Positions 33,416-44,912 are shown, numbered from the stretch's first letter. The stretch: 64,000 nt of DNA from Lasiosphaeria ovina (GCA_033439765.1 JAULSN010000004.1:2056001-2120000); one strand, 5' to 3'. Numbers and translations: made by a program. Notes: a model not told the origin generated them from the sequence alone.

Positions 33416-34218
33416 TCAAACACCCCCGGCGGTAGGCCCGCCGTACTTATCCAAGTTGGGCATGAACGCCATGCCGCCGCGGCCCGTCGCCGACCGCGCC
33501 TTAACGTGCGCGCGCAGCAGCGCCAGCACCTCGCTGCCGGCCCAGCGTGCCGGCACCGGCCGGTACGCGGGCTTGAACGTGCCGACCGTCTGCGCCCACT
33601 CGCCGGCGCGCGGGTTCGGCGGGACGACGTCCTCGTCACCTTTTACGCCCTCGCGGTGCACGCCCGGCGGTGTATTGGGAGATGAGGAAGATGGTGGGGG
33701 TGGGGGTGCGTCCTGTGTGGCCCAGTAGTAAATGTCCCAGTCGTTCTCGTCGAGAAACAGGTCGTACTGCACCAGCTGTGCGGGCGTCATGTGCGCCAGC
33801 TGCGCGGCGGCGAACGTCGAGAGCAGCAGGTCCGACTCGAGGATACCGCGCTTGCGGGACTGGTCTGGGATTCTTTTTGTTAGTGGTTCGTTGCTGGTTT
33901 CACAGTGCCATGGACAGGGAGACGCATACAGAGAAGGCGCGCGCGCATCGTCGCGGGGGTCTCGCCCGTCCGCCGCAGCGGCTCGACCTTGAACGAGGCG
34001 CCCTGCAGCTCGCCGACCTCGAGGTCCTGCCGGGCAGCGCCGGGAGCGTTCTGGGTCGGCTGGCTGGTGCTGCTGCTGCTCTGGTACCGTGATGCGCTGT
34101 GTTGGCCACCCCACGCGCGGACGGCGAGCCTGCTGGTGCTGATGCTGCCGGTGCGTGATGTGACTGCCTGCGCGACGGCGCGGGCTGCGGGCCGCAGGGA
34201 GAAAGATGGCGATGCCAT
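33416..34218 (-). CDS. SDH5: succinate dehydrogenase assembly factor 2 (Sdh5/SDHAF2), mitochondrial
   Basis: Matrix chaperone needed for covalent FAD attachment to the SDH flavoprotein subunit. Two exons (34218-33930, 33864-33416) with a 65-bp intron (GTATGC...CTAAC...CCCAG) give 245 residues. The N-terminus is Arg/Ser/Ala-rich without acidic residues over the first 40 positions, as in a mitochondrial presequence. The join creates [20 protein letters not shown], the core motif of the family. [18 protein letters not shown] follows in the next helices. The Pro/Ser insertion after it ([13 protein letters not shown]) and the tail ([12 protein letters not shown]...LDKYGG) make it longer than the yeast and human proteins, as is usual for filamentous fungi. 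Start chosen as the first ATG giving the presequence. Confidence 0.93.
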
Positions 34219-35006
34219 GGTGGATAGAATGGAGTCGCCGACTCGGCTGGCTTTTGGAGGAGGCGGTAGTGGTGCTGTCGTTCCGGTCAAATCGTCTTGT
34301 GCTGGGCGAAGAAGCGTAGATAGCAATTGATGGGTTGGCTGGTGGAGAGCCCAGGTTGCGGAGGGGCGGGAATTGCTGGTCTTGTTCTCGAAACGGTCGG
34401 GTGTGGCGGACAGATGCCGTCTTGAGAGTTTGTCACTACGCACTAGAGTCCGGCGCCGGCTCGTTCTCAGGCGGTTTAGCACGGCGGATCTGCGCTGGAC
34501 CGACTGAGCCGAGGCCGAAAAATAGTCGCTGAACTGTGTGCGTGTGCAGGGGGGCGAGCTCCGGTCGGTGCGTTCACGCTAGAACCAGATCTACAGATCC
34601 ATATCACATCATCGAATTGGAATTAGGCCTCATTGACAATAAAGAATACCTTGGGTCGACCACGCCACTGGGATCTTCTGTAGTTTACTGGTTAGAATGT
34701 CGAGTTTGCGCCTACATACCACGGATACGGACGAGAAGCCTTCACCCTTTCCCGCCCCTTTATATGCTCCAAAACCCCAGACAACAAGCTCCGAGGAGGT
34801 GGTTATGCAAGTCAATTTTCCATACCTTTCACCAAATAATAATAGTCCCATGTACAGTACACCGAATATCCCCTCATAATCCCATGCTCGCTTTCGTTGC
34901 GTAATTGCAGTAACTCTGAGCGAGAGCTCGCTCCTGCTCTTTGTAAAGCCAAACAAACTCTAGGATAATGGCAGCAGCTATGGCGCGTCCCCGCGCACGT
35001 CGTTCC
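34219..35006. promoter_or_regulatory. spacer between ERV25 3' end and SDH5 start
   Basis: 788 bp between two minus-strand genes; holds the SDH5 promoter and the ERV25 3' UTR. No gene or RNA recognised. Confidence 0.45.
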
Positions 35007-35892
35007 TTAGATGAGATGCTTCGATCTGCAGCCGCATCTGGTTAGTAGACAGCCAGAAAGATTCGAGAGGGTGGAGGGTTGCCCACCTGAAGTACGCCCT
35101 CAAGTACATGATCTGCCACGCCCAGAGCCCGATGAGCAGGAAGGTGGTGCCGAAGCCAAACCACTTGACGCGCGTGTTGGTGCTCTCGTTGGTGTCGCGC
35201 AGCTTCTGCTCGCGGATGCGCAGGTAGTCCATCTCGCCGACAATCTCGGCCACCAGCTCCTCGATGCGGCGCAGCTCCGTCTCGACGGGCTTCAGCTTCT
35301 CCTGGGCCTGGATGGCCGACCAGTCCTTGGCATCGGCGCCAATGTCGATGTCCAGCTCAATGTGGCGCGACGGGTTCTCGACGTATTTCGCTGTTGCGCT
35401 GCCCGTTAGCTAACCGGCCCTCCACTACCAAGGATATAGGGGTACACACAACCAGTCAGATAGTTGTCGAAGCACACGTCAAACGCAGCGTCGGCGAGGG
35501 ATGTGAAGACGACGCGCTTCTCGCCGGCAATGTCCTTGGGCTTTCCGTACTCGTTGCCCGATGCATCCGTGATCTGTCCAGCTCGTCAACGGGGTGTCGA
35601 CGCAGGGCCGGGCGGGCTGACCGCTCTCTAGGGTCGGTTCGGGTAGCCAGCTAGCTAGTAGGTACTAGATACTCACGTGCATGTTGACCTGCATGCCATC
35701 GCCCTGGAAGCCGTCGACAGTGGCCGTCACGACGACCAGCGTGTCCTTGCTCACAAAGTTGCGTATGCATCGGCGGCCGTGGGTCGTGTGCTGGGGCACT
35801 GCGGCGATGTCGAACCTCAGGGCGTGCGAGACGGCCGCCAAGAGCAGCAACAGGCTCGACACATGGCCCAGAAACAATTGTAGCCGTGCCAT
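35007..35892 (-). CDS. ERV25: p24-family COPII cargo receptor, Erv25 type
   Basis: Type I membrane protein of the p24 (emp24/gp25L) complex that cycles between ER and Golgi and sorts GPI-anchored cargo. Four exons (35892-35677, 35573-35450, 35390-35087, 35025-35007) give 220 residues, the usual size. The last exon is only 19 bp but restores the ending YFRSKHLI, close to the KTKHII-type tail of Erv25 rather than the tail of Emp24. Parts in order: signal peptide (about 1-25), GOLD domain with [21 protein letters not shown] and DVCFDNYLT, coiled coil ([19 protein letters not shown]), [13 protein letters not shown], and a membrane helix [20 protein letters not shown] (about 188-208). Donor choice at the second intron (35449 or 35452) changes one residue position only. 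Divergent from U1C with 501 bp between the starts. Confidence 0.9.
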
Positions 35893-36393
35893 GGTCGCTG
35901 GCTAGCTGGGATGTGATGTCGTCGACGGGGCGAGCGTGGGTTGCGAGAATGTTTTGCCCAGATGCAGATGCCGAGCTGCGAGCAGAGAGCAAGCACTGGA
36001 TGGATACAGGCTTCACCCGCTCACCTCTCCACTGTACTGGCAAAAGGGAAATCTGTCGCCTTCTCCTGTCCTGGGATTTTAGCGCAGCCGTCGACGGGGC
36101 CAATCAACGGCCGCCGCCGGCTCAGAAAGATGCGAGCCTTGCAGCGTCTCCACTCTAATTGCCACAGGGCCCCACAGCGCAAGCGGGCGCGTCAAAATCT
36201 CAGCCTCGCGACTGACGGGGACAACTGCTAGCTTTGACCAATTCGCAGCTCCCTCGCTCGCCTCGACCATTTCCAACCTCGTTGCCGCCGTCGCATTCCA
36301 CAACCTTCGCCCACATCACTCAACCGCAAAGGCGGACCCGCTCTGCACGCATCTCGATCGCATCGGCGACAGGACCGACCAACAAAGTTCAAG
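35893..36393. promoter_or_regulatory. shared divergent promoter of ERV25 and U1C
   Basis: The 501 bp between two housekeeping start codons facing away from each other holds no gene. It must contain both core promoters and leaders. No TATA box is obvious. Confidence 0.5.
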
Positions 36394-37359
36394 ATGCCAA
36401 AATGTACGAGGCTGTTATTTTCATTTCCTAGTCATTTTCCTCCCTCGTCCCCTCCGCGACGTCGAACAAATCCAGCGGGGGAGGGGTTGAAGTAGAGGTC
36501 GCGCTTCCTCAGACTCTGTGCTAATAACCCGCGTGTCCCATAGTCTTCTGCGACTACTGCGATGTCTACCTCACGCACGACTCGATGAGCGTGCGCAAGG
36601 CGCACAACACGGGCCGCAACCACCTCCGCAATGTCGTCGAGTACTACCAACGTAAGCCGCCGCGCCCCCAGAGAAGCCTCTCTCTGGCTTCCAGTCCGCG
36701 ATAACGTGTCCCGCCCATTTCTTTGCCCCTTATCCTCTCCCCCGCCGAGAAAGGTATACTAACCACTCCATTGCCGGACAACAGAGGTCGGACACGAGAA
36801 GGCACAGTCCGTCATTGATAGTATCACGTCGTCCTATGCTGCCGAAGGCCAGGCCCACAACAACCCCATGCTGCCACAGAACCAGCCCGGCGCCCGCGGC
36901 GCGCCCGGCATGGACGGCGGCTTCCCCGGCGGACCCGGCAGGGGCTTCCCACCTCCCGGCGCGCCGCCCTTTGGCGCCTTTCCCGGACTGCCCATGCCTC
37001 CCTTCCCGGGTATGCCGCCCCCGCCAGGAGCATCGGGACCCGGCGGCGCACCGCCCTCTTCGATGCCGCCGCCCTTCCCCGGCATGATCCCGCCCCCTTT
37101 CGCCGGCGGCCGCGGTGGCATGCCGATGCCGCCCTTCCCCGGAGGCGCCGCAGGAATGCCGCCCATGCCCCCCAACGGCATCCCGTTCCCGCCCCCGCCA
37201 GGTGGCCTGCCGTTCCCTCCGCCTCCTGGAGCCCCCGGCGCATTCCCCTTCCCGCCTCCAATGCCCGGCGCCTCGCCAGGCGGCGCCCCTGGTGGCTTCC
37301 CGCCGATGCCGCCGCCTTTCGGGCTTGGGCCACCTGGAGGAGGCAACGACAACAGATGA
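36394..37359 (+). CDS. U1 small nuclear ribonucleoprotein C (U1C/Yhc1)
   Basis: Spliceosomal zinc-finger protein that stabilises pairing of U1 snRNA with the 5' splice site. Three exons (36394-36403, 36544-36651, 36785-37359) give 230 residues. The first exon holds only ten coding bases (MPK plus one base). Introns are 140 and 133 bp with clear branch points (GCTAATAAC and TACTAAC). The N-terminal matrin/U1-C zinc finger reads [20 protein letters not shown] with ligands C6, C9, H24 and H30, then [14 protein letters not shown]. The rest is a Pro/Gly/Met-rich tail (PPFPGM units), typical of U1C but without a defined fold. Assignment is firm because both joins are needed to give the invariant MPKFFCDYCD start and the YYQQVGHEKAQ junction. 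Confidence 0.95.
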
Positions 37360-38459
37360 ACGTCGTGCCAGCGATCAAAGGAAACGGAGAATGGACACCA
37401 AATCCCCAAGAATTCCGCGATCGGCAAAAGAAAAAAAACTGGTTCAGCAACTTTGTGTCCCTCCATGTATCTACTCTGCTGGCCCTCGAGCTGTTATCTG
37501 GCTTTCTTTTTGTTTGGGCGGGACCAAAAAGGTGGGCACTGCGGTGGCGCAAAACAGGCGTTTCCGTTTACTTTGTTTTATTTTATTATTGCTACATGGG
37601 GATGGGGGGGATATTATCTCTACTCTCCTCCACCGTAGTTCTGGGTAGTCCTGGCGTCTTCTTCTACTCGGTCTAGTGCGTGCGTGCGTATGCGTATATA
37701 CATAGAATTAAACCCTGAGAGAGACAAATGAAAAACACAAGCCCAAAAGAGAATTCATTTCCGACGTGAATATCCGTACGTACCTCTTGAACAAACGCAC
37801 AGGTGCGCCTTGTGCTATTCATACGAGCTATTTCTCCGCAACCGAGTGGACCAGGTAGTTCTGGGTTGAGCGAGACGATTAAAAAACACGCATATACATG
37901 TGTGTGAATAAGTGTCCCTCTGGCTTTCACACCCCTTCGCTGTCCCACTCCGTTCTCCTCTTATTCTTACTACTATCCCTACCTACCTCTTCTTCTCACC
38001 ACATATAGTTCCAGGGGCGAATACAATCAACATAGAAATAGACAGTCAAACACAATTGTGAACAAGCTGATACTTTTTCTCATTTATCTCATTCGTCTTC
38101 AATCGTCAATGCACCTCTTCCCTCTCTCTCTTCTCCCCTCCCCTCCCTTTCCTCTTCGCCGTCTTATCGCAGTCAACAAAGGCATAAAATCATTGCTCAT
38201 AACAAGGTCTCGTGGTATCCGAAGAAAACAAAACGAAACAAAAAGTAAACCAACAACATCAAGCTTAAACACCACCGAATATAGAGAAACAGGAATGGGA
38301 GAAATACAAAATAATCGGCAAGTCTGTAATCTTTTCCTCTTGGCCAGTCCGGAAATGCGTCATGAAATTCCAGTCATTTACGCGTAATTCGTCATGAGTG
38401 AGGTCCAGTCAGCTCGACACTCTCTGCACCATTTCTTCCTCCGCGGCCGGCAGGAACAT
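37360..38459. other. convergent spacer between U1C and the disordered-protein gene
   Basis: 1.1 kb of 3' UTR-like, A/T-richer sequence. No gene or RNA recognised. A TACCTACC-type string lies near 37978-37990. Confidence 0.45.
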
Positions 38460-41400
38460 TCAGAAACGTTGCTCCTGCTGTTCCTGCAGCAGCAGCAGCT
38501 GTTGTTGCTTCTGCTGCTGCTCATAATACGTTTCCCGGTAGCTAGTCCGGCGAATCACGTCTCCTACGCCGTCCCTAACCTCCCGAGGCCCGCTTATCAT
38601 TCGGCGCAGCTCCTCGGTTCTCTTCGTACGCCGACGCTCGCTCATCCGGCGGGGAAAGTTGATGCGCTTGCCGAGCGTAGGCAAGAAACCGCTTCCACTC
38701 TTCTTCACCGACTCAGCTGACGCCCTCTTCTTTGGGCCGCTTGCCGCCCGAGAGAGACTCGGCGATCGCCAGAAACGAAGGTGTCGGCCGCCGCCATCCC
38801 TCTGCTCCGGCGCTGTATACGGCCTCCCGTCATGCAACGGGAGTCGTGTCAGGGACTCCATGCTCCTCCGAAACTTCATCACACGCAGATTACCGCTCGG
38901 CGTGCGCCGGATCGTCCTACGCTCCGGGGCATCGCGTGTGGCACTGGTGTCCTCGTACTCGTCTCGAGAGGGTAGTATGGCGAAAGTTTTCTTCATACGA
39001 GCGCTCAAGCCCCGACGGGGTAAAGCCGGGCGGTTATCAATGGTCGGGTATTTGTACGTTCGGTCGACGGGCGTCTCCTCATACCAATCTTCCGGGTCAG
39101 AGTCGGAGTCTTCAATGTAGGCCGGCTGCCAGAAAGGATGGAGCCTGTTTTCGTCTGCCGGTCCGTCGTCCGCAGTAGAGTGTCTCCTCAGCCCCGGCCT
39201 TTCGTCTTTCTCGCCCTCTCGACCCTTCCTAATACTCCTAGACAAAGAGAAGGTTCTCGTGAGAAGGCCAACGGGACGGGAAGGAGAAGGTCCATATTCC
39301 GAGGTCCGGCGACGGCTCAGGGTACGCCGCAAAAGCGATAAACCGCGTTTTGGCTCTTCCTCGGCCATCTCAAAGAAGTTTCCTAGCATTTTCTCCTTCT
39401 CCGTCGTGGGTGTCAGTCCAGATGGGGTTGCTGGAATGAACTGAAGAGAAGGCGGCTCGGGAGGCGCTCTTGGGTTCCTCAGAGGAGAGTCCACATCATC
39501 CATCGAAAAAGTTTGTGGCGGAGTGACCGGGATGCCGTTGCCGCTGTCCACGTCAATCGCCCGGATCGTGGGAGTCTCAGTCTCCGATGTCTTGTAGCGT
39601 TCGAGGGAGGAGCTCTCTGATGGCCGAGCAGAGTGCTCGACTATCATAAGCGACTTGTTCTGGTGCGGATAGATGTTGACTGCCATAGCCTCGGATACCT
39701 CAGCGTGGGAAGTTCCAGTCGTGTCCACAGAAGCTAGAGAAAAGGGCGTGTTCTGAACAGACAGCCTCTTTCCAAAGAAGGGGTCTCCATAACGGTCAAC
39801 GCTAAGCCGGTGCCCATGATCCTCGTTAACCTCAGGTTCATTGGAAGACTGCGGCTGAGGTTCATCTCTGGACTTTTTTGATTCAGTTGAAGGAACACGC
39901 TGAATCGTAACTTCGGGTTGGGGGCGCTCGACCTGAATGGGCAGGGGCGTCTCGGTGGACTCTCGATCGGACTGCTGGCCGTCGTGCGTGTTGTCATCGC
40001 GTTCGAGCAGTGGTGTTTCGCCTTGGAGGGTCTCAATCTCTTCATGAGCTTTCTGTAGCGCATGGTGCGCCTGTTGCACCTGGAAAGCATTATGAGCCCT
40101 CAAGCTTTCTGTGGTCAGAGAGCCTGTTCGAGAGGCGTTTCGGCTTGTGGGAGCCGAAAGCGAGGACGAGCGCGTGGGGATAGGTGGTGGGAAATCGATT
40201 GTCCGCTGATCCCCTGAGCGAGACCCGTCCGACTCGGAGAGTGTCCGACTCCGGCGGACGGGCCTCTCGAACATAGGAACGTTGTCTTTGGGTTTTGAAA
40301 CCTGTGATGCCGAGACAGAGTTCAAGCTCTGGCTTCGCTTAGACTTCCGGCTGCTCGCGGACCGGAGAGAGGGTTCCTTGCTGTTCGATTTGACCGAGGA
40401 GCGGCGGTCTGGGACCACTACAACAGGTATGCCGCCATTCTTCCATACCTCCCTTCGCGCCTTGCGGCTCGAGACTGAATTGACCGAGTTGATGGAAGTA
40501 TAGCTTTGCCTCGGGGCTTCTCCCACTTTGGTGCTCGATAAACGTGGCCGACGACTGTCGTCGACGGTTGCTGAGATGGAAGTTGGAGCGGAGCTGGCTG
40601 GAGACAGGTCCGAGCTCGAGTCTCGCAGTGTGATCTGCTTCCTCACGTGGCGCAAAGTCTTGCGTCGTTGAGGAACCGTCTCGACGAGAATTGCTTCGAC
40701 TACAGTCGACGCTGTTGACTTGGTGGACATGATTGAAGATCGTCTCAAGTCGATGCTGATAGACGACTCCGAGTTCGAGGGAGCAGTCCGAGCTGGAAGT
40801 TGGTCCGAAACAACCCTGCGAGAAGGGTAGACTAGCGGGCTCTCTTGTAGAGAGATCGACCGCAGAGCCTTGGTGGCATTTGTCGGAGTGACCGTCGCTT
40901 GGTCCTCAAAGACCTCATCCTTAAACCCACTCGCTTGCTTTGTCGGTCGTCGTTTCTTAACCATTACGTTCCTGCCTAGGTTGTAGTCCCACTCTTCCTC
41001 CACCTCGCTACTCGAGCCTCCGCCTTCGCCCCATTCGCCATCAAAAGTGTTAAATTCCTTTGCGGTTTTGGGTGTCAGTTCCCCTCCCGGACTCGATTCT
41101 AGCCCGAGTCCTAAGCCTATCGGTTGCGGTTTTGTCTTTACTTCTGCGCTGACTTGGCGCACAGTGCTTTGGGACGTCTTCGCAGACGGTATTATCGGAC
41201 GCAAAGTCGACCTGCCATCGTCCTCATCATCCGACGAATACGGGTTTTCGGGGGCGGTTCTGAACGACTCGGTTCTCGAGTCGATGGTCACCTTTGACGG
41301 TATGCGATCGCTTATCGGCGGCCGTGGCTTGTTAGCGCGGCGCTCAGAGGGCCCTGGTGGCGTTCGGTCGGGAGTCAGGTTAGGGGTCGGCGGGGTTTGC

Positions 41401-41837
41401 TGGTTTGTTGGCGTCGCCGGCGGACGCGACGAAACATTCTCGGCGCTTTGCAGAGGACTGCTAACATAGGTCGGGCTCGCAAGCTTGACGGAATGACTCG
41501 ACGACGATGTTCGGGAATGCGCTGGCGGCGTCGGAGGAGGCTCAGGGCCTCCCCCTGCCCTTATTGATTTCTGGCTTCGAGGGCTTGAGCCGGGTGGGCC
41601 AGAGCTTCGCGACAGTAGCGCCTTGGTTCCAACATCAAGCTTTCTCGGCCCCGACGGTTGAATCCCCAGTTGTCCATCTTTCCGGGGGTGCGGAAGAACC
41701 TTATGCTTCTTGAACATGCGCGGCTGGGTCCCTAGGCGGCCCGAATCCGCGCCGAAAGGGTCACGGAGCTGGGACGTGCCCATTTTGGACAGCGCCGGCT
41801 TGAACTCGGCGCCCGTCGTCATTGAAGGCAGCGGCAT
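38460..41837 (-). CDS. large disordered fungal protein, unknown function
   Basis: I do not recognise the family. A single uninterrupted frame from ATG 41837 gives 1125 residues; the frame extends 18 codons further only from a TTG. The start reads MPLPSMTTGAEFKPALSKMG, followed by FKKHKVLPHPRK. Composition is Ser, Pro, Arg and Thr rich with many RRxS and SP motifs (RRSSIMS, RRSSVKS, RRKTLRHVRKQ), so it is a likely phosphoprotein scaffold. Better-ordered short blocks lie in the C-terminal half: EKMLGNFFEMAEEE, the acidic patch EDSDSDPEDWYEET, and RGLSARMKKTFAILPSRDEY. The end is Gln/Leu rich (EQQQKQQQLLLLQEQQ). There are no membrane segments and no enzymatic motif. Length and the absence of stops over 3.4 kb support a real gene. 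Confidence 0.78.
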   Translation of the reverse strand: MPLPSMTTGAEFKPALSKMGTSQLRDPFGADSGRLGTQPRMFKKHKVLPHPRKDGQLGIQPSGPRKLDVGTKALLSRSSGPPGSSPRSQKSIRAGGGPEPPPTPPAHSRTSSSSHSVKLASPTYVSSPLQSAENVSSRPPATPTNQQTPPTPNLTPDRTPPGPSERRANKPRPPISDRIPSKVTIDSRTESFRTAPENPYSSDDEDDGRSTLRPIIPSAKTSQSTVRQVSAEVKTKPQPIGLGLGLESSPGGELTPKTAKEFNTFDGEWGEGGGSSSEVEEEWDYNLGRNVMVKKRRPTKQASGFKDEVFEDQATVTPTNATKALRSISLQESPLVYPSRRVVSDQLPARTAPSNSESSISIDLRRSSIMSTKSTASTVVEAILVETVPQRRKTLRHVRKQITLRDSSSDLSPASSAPTSISATVDDSRRPRLSSTKVGEAPRQSYTSINSVNSVSSRKARREVWKNGGIPVVVVPDRRSSVKSNSKEPSLRSASSRKSKRSQSLNSVSASQVSKPKDNVPMFERPVRRSRTLSESDGSRSGDQRTIDFPPPIPTRSSSLSAPTSRNASRTGSLTTESLRAHNAFQVQQAHHALQKAHEEIETLQGETPLLERDDNTHDGQQSDRESTETPLPIQVERPQPEVTIQRVPSTESKKSRDEPQPQSSNEPEVNEDHGHRLSVDRYGDPFFGKRLSVQNTPFSLASVDTTGTSHAEVSEAMAVNIYPHQNKSLMIVEHSARPSESSSLERYKTSETETPTIRAIDVDSGNGIPVTPPQTFSMDDVDSPLRNPRAPPEPPSLQFIPATPSGLTPTTEKEKMLGNFFEMAEEEPKRGLSLLRRTLSRRRTSEYGPSPSRPVGLLTRTFSLSRSIRKGREGEKDERPGLRRHSTADDGPADENRLHPFWQPAYIEDSDSDPEDWYEETPVDRTYKYPTIDNRPALPRRGLSARMKKTFAILPSRDEYEDTSATRDAPERRTIRRTPSGNLRVMKFRRSMESLTRLPLHDGRPYTAPEQRDGGGRHLRFWRSPSLSRAASGPKKRASAESVKKSGSGFLPTLGKRINFPRRMSERRRTKRTEELRRMISGPREVRDGVGDVIRRTSYRETYYEQQQKQQQLLLLQEQQEQRF

Positions 41838-44371
41838 GGGCCCGCGATACCTGGCAGATCGGGGATCTTCCAGGCTTTTTTTTACTAGCAAGTTGAAGGG
41901 GGCGGCGGGCGCAAGGGACTTCGCATATTGGTGGCGGTTACGAGAGACTGGGAGACAGCGGCAACGGCGAGAAGAGGCGGATCGAAAAGGAGGTCACGAG
42001 TATTTCGCCGGGTGCGGGTGTGGATGGGTGTGCGGGTGGCCAAGCAGAAAAGAGCGTCAGAGCTTGCTGTGGTACAACGTGGGATTGCGGCCGGATTGTT
42101 GAGGAAACAGATGCCAGCGGGCTATCTGAGACATCGACAAGTGGCCTCCGAGATCTTGTCCGCCAGCGAGAGAGCGGTTGTGCGAGTGGGCGCAAGTTGG
42201 CAGGTATCGCAGCTGTCATGTCCCGACTCGACTTGTCGGCCTGGGTCCCGAGCGCGCAAAAGAGGCTACCTACCTAGCATTCCCTGCTCCAGGCGGGTGC
42301 GGTTGACGGGTGGTGTGTGCGGCTATTCACCAATCAGGCCAGCGCTTGGGGTCGAGCAGAGCTATTATGTCGCACTCGACGAGACAGCGAGACTCGGGCA
42401 CATGGTTCGGGGGACCGCAGACTCCAGAGGGCTCGGTCTGCTGATCTGATGTTCTGTTCTGGCGCGCGAAGGGGGGGACAGGTTTGAGCCCGAGCGACGT
42501 GGAAATGGCCGATGATGAGATTACCCAGGGGGAAACCAAGTAACTGCCAGCGCCTGGCGACACCTGCAATGGCCAGAGACAGAGAGACCTGGGCTGGAGA
42601 GACGCTGCCGATGGATATGGCCACAAGGAAGGGACCACGCCGTTCGGTCAGCGAGTGGATGTCGGATCAGGAAGCGTCGACCTGGCGCAGCTAGGGGGTT
42701 TGGCGGGCCTATCGCCAACGATTGGCCCAGCCCAGATGCAGCACAAAATAGGCGGGCTGGGCTCGCTTGTCCCTTCTCTGCAGGCTCTTCCTAATAAAGG
42801 TACAGTACCATCTCAAAACGAAAACTTTGGAAGGCGGACCTCCTTTTGGACTGGCCGCACTTGCACCAGCAAGAAATGGAAGGTCCACCTCCTACCTGCC
42901 TGGTGTCATCGTGCCTTCCAGGTTCAATGCTTGCCTCCACTTCCTTACGCAGTACCTTCGATATGTATTCGCACCCGCCAGCGGAGGCATGGCAAGAGCA
43001 GATGGGACCGCAATTCCAGTACGCATCGAGGGTGCCTTCCGCGCCAAGCATCCATCCAATGGCTTACCCATACTGGCGGGCTGGTGCTGGTGGGCAGGCA
43101 GGCGGGCGGGGAATTAGGTAGGATGCGGACTGTTTGCCCATCCCTTCCTTCTTCTACCTTGCCTTCCCATACCCATCGTCCCAGGGGGCTGGGATTCCAT
43201 GGATGTTGCGCACCGTCCACATACCATGACAGGGGAAAACGGAGAGATTCTCGGACCCTGCAAGAAAGATAAAAGGCGACAGCTTCGGCTGCTCGCCTGC
43301 CTTTTCACCTTGTCCCTCCCCTCCCCGATGATGTTGCTGTGCCCTGCGCGGGCTTGCGTTGTCTCGGCACATGAGTTTGCTCGGCCATGGTCCGTGGCTC
43401 TGCATCTTGCCTGCGTCTTGCCTGCTTCTCACCCCGCCCCAAGACGACCAAGAATAGGGCCTCTGCTGTCCCGCACGCGCCACTGACCACTTGCGCTGCT
43501 GAACACACTGCAGGCTGCTGCCGCTTCGGCCTTTGGCGAGAGACGGCCTCGACGGCAAGACAAGAATCGACCCCAAGAGAGACACGACTGTGCAGCGCAG
43601 CAGTACCCATACAGATACAGTACAGCCAAATCAGAGGACGAGTTGGCTGCTTGTACCGCGGCGAATCACCGACTGCCTCCTGCTTGCTTGGTGGGTTACT
43701 TATGGGACTCGTACCAAGCACATACTAGAAGGGCAATTGCAGTGCAATTGCTTTCCCAAGTGGTTCCTGATTGCCCCCAGGTCCCCTTCTGGCTGGCTGG
43801 GTGGGGGGGAGGGGCTTGGGGCCAGCGGCCCACCTCTGTCCGACTCGGGCGACTTGAGTCCCTCTCTGCCCACGTCATGACTTCCATTGCGGCTTGTGTG
43901 AACAGAGTCGATAACGTTATGCGGCTGTGTTGAGTGTTCTCGGGGGTCCTCTTTCCAATTGGAACAAGTGCCCCAAGTGCTCCAAGTGCTCCAAAGTCCC
44001 CCTTGCGCGACTGAAGGCAAGCAGTCGTTACTTCTTTTCTGTTTCCATCTCCCTACGTCTTGGCACTTTTTGGCCTGAAGTTTGGGAACTTGAAGAAGAC
44101 CCAACCCGGTGTCAGGTGTCGTGACAAGGAAACCGGGCGGTCTATGGAGAGGATCAAAACTGATCCTTCGCACCTTTCTCTTTCAAAGTCTCAGTCAAGC
44201 ATCTCAAGAAATTACAGTTTGGGTTTGCAAGACGTTCGTTCACTGTGTGTTCCAACCAAAGTTCTCGTCTTGAACGGGGTACCCCAACACATCTCGATAC
44301 AGCTAGCCCAATACCAATGCCGATGTAGAGTAGGCTGCCGAGGTTGAATGGAACAAGAGCCCGCGTTCATA

Positions 44372-44565
44372 CACTCCAATCCCTGAATGTTTGTTAGCGG
44401 GGAACTTTCCACGATTTGAAAAGGCCCTCAATCCCTTACGGCTCGCCCTCTAGGTTTTCCGCCAACGGGAATAAAAGCTATTAGAATCCCTATTTAGGAA
44501 CTTTAGAGACCTATCTATGTATTCTGCCCAAGTACCACGCCAACAAACATTCAGGGATTGGAGCG
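44372..44565. mobile_element. probable MITE with about 36-bp terminal inverted repeats and TA target duplication
   Basis: The left end reads CACTCCAATCCCTGAATGTT and continues TTGTTAGCGGGG-AACTT. The right end, read as its reverse complement, is CGCTCCAATCCCTGAATGTT, continuing TTGTTGGCGTGG-TACTT. I count four mismatches in about 36 positions. Both ends are flanked by TA (44370-44371 and 44566-44567), the target-site duplication of Tc1/mariner/pogo (Fot1-type) elements. The 194-bp body has no coding capacity, so this is a non-autonomous element. The family is not one whose terminal sequence I recognise. Confidence 0.75.
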
Positions 44566-44895
44566 TACAGCCCCCATTGGCTTTAGACACGGGTGTATGC
44601 AGTGACGGAAGCGAGTGCATTCCCATTTTCACTGTAGCCAACTGCGATCCGCTTCAAGCTGCACAATCTCGATTGAGGCCGGTCTGAACCACGCGAGATA
44701 AAAACGAGACGAGATCTTGCCAGCGGCTCCTGGACAGTAAAATGTTGTCCAAGACAAGCCAACCACATGGGAAGAGAGGCCGTCTGCCGGCGATATCTCG
44801 AATGCAAAACCTGAGACCAAGTCGGGAATGGACGCCGTTGATGGCTGAAAAGCCCCGCTCCGGACCACGCAGCATCAGGACGAGGGACCCCCGAA

Positions 44896-44912
44896 CCCCC
44901 CCCCCCCCCCCC
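44896..44912. repeat. homopolymer run of 17 C
   Basis: Read directly, followed by a short CT run; prone to length error. Confidence 0.9.

Noticed and set aside
42655..43272. 205-codon plus-strand frame in the 3.7 kb spacer
   Set aside because: Frames of similar length exist in other phases and on the other strand; no domain and no conserved-looking block.
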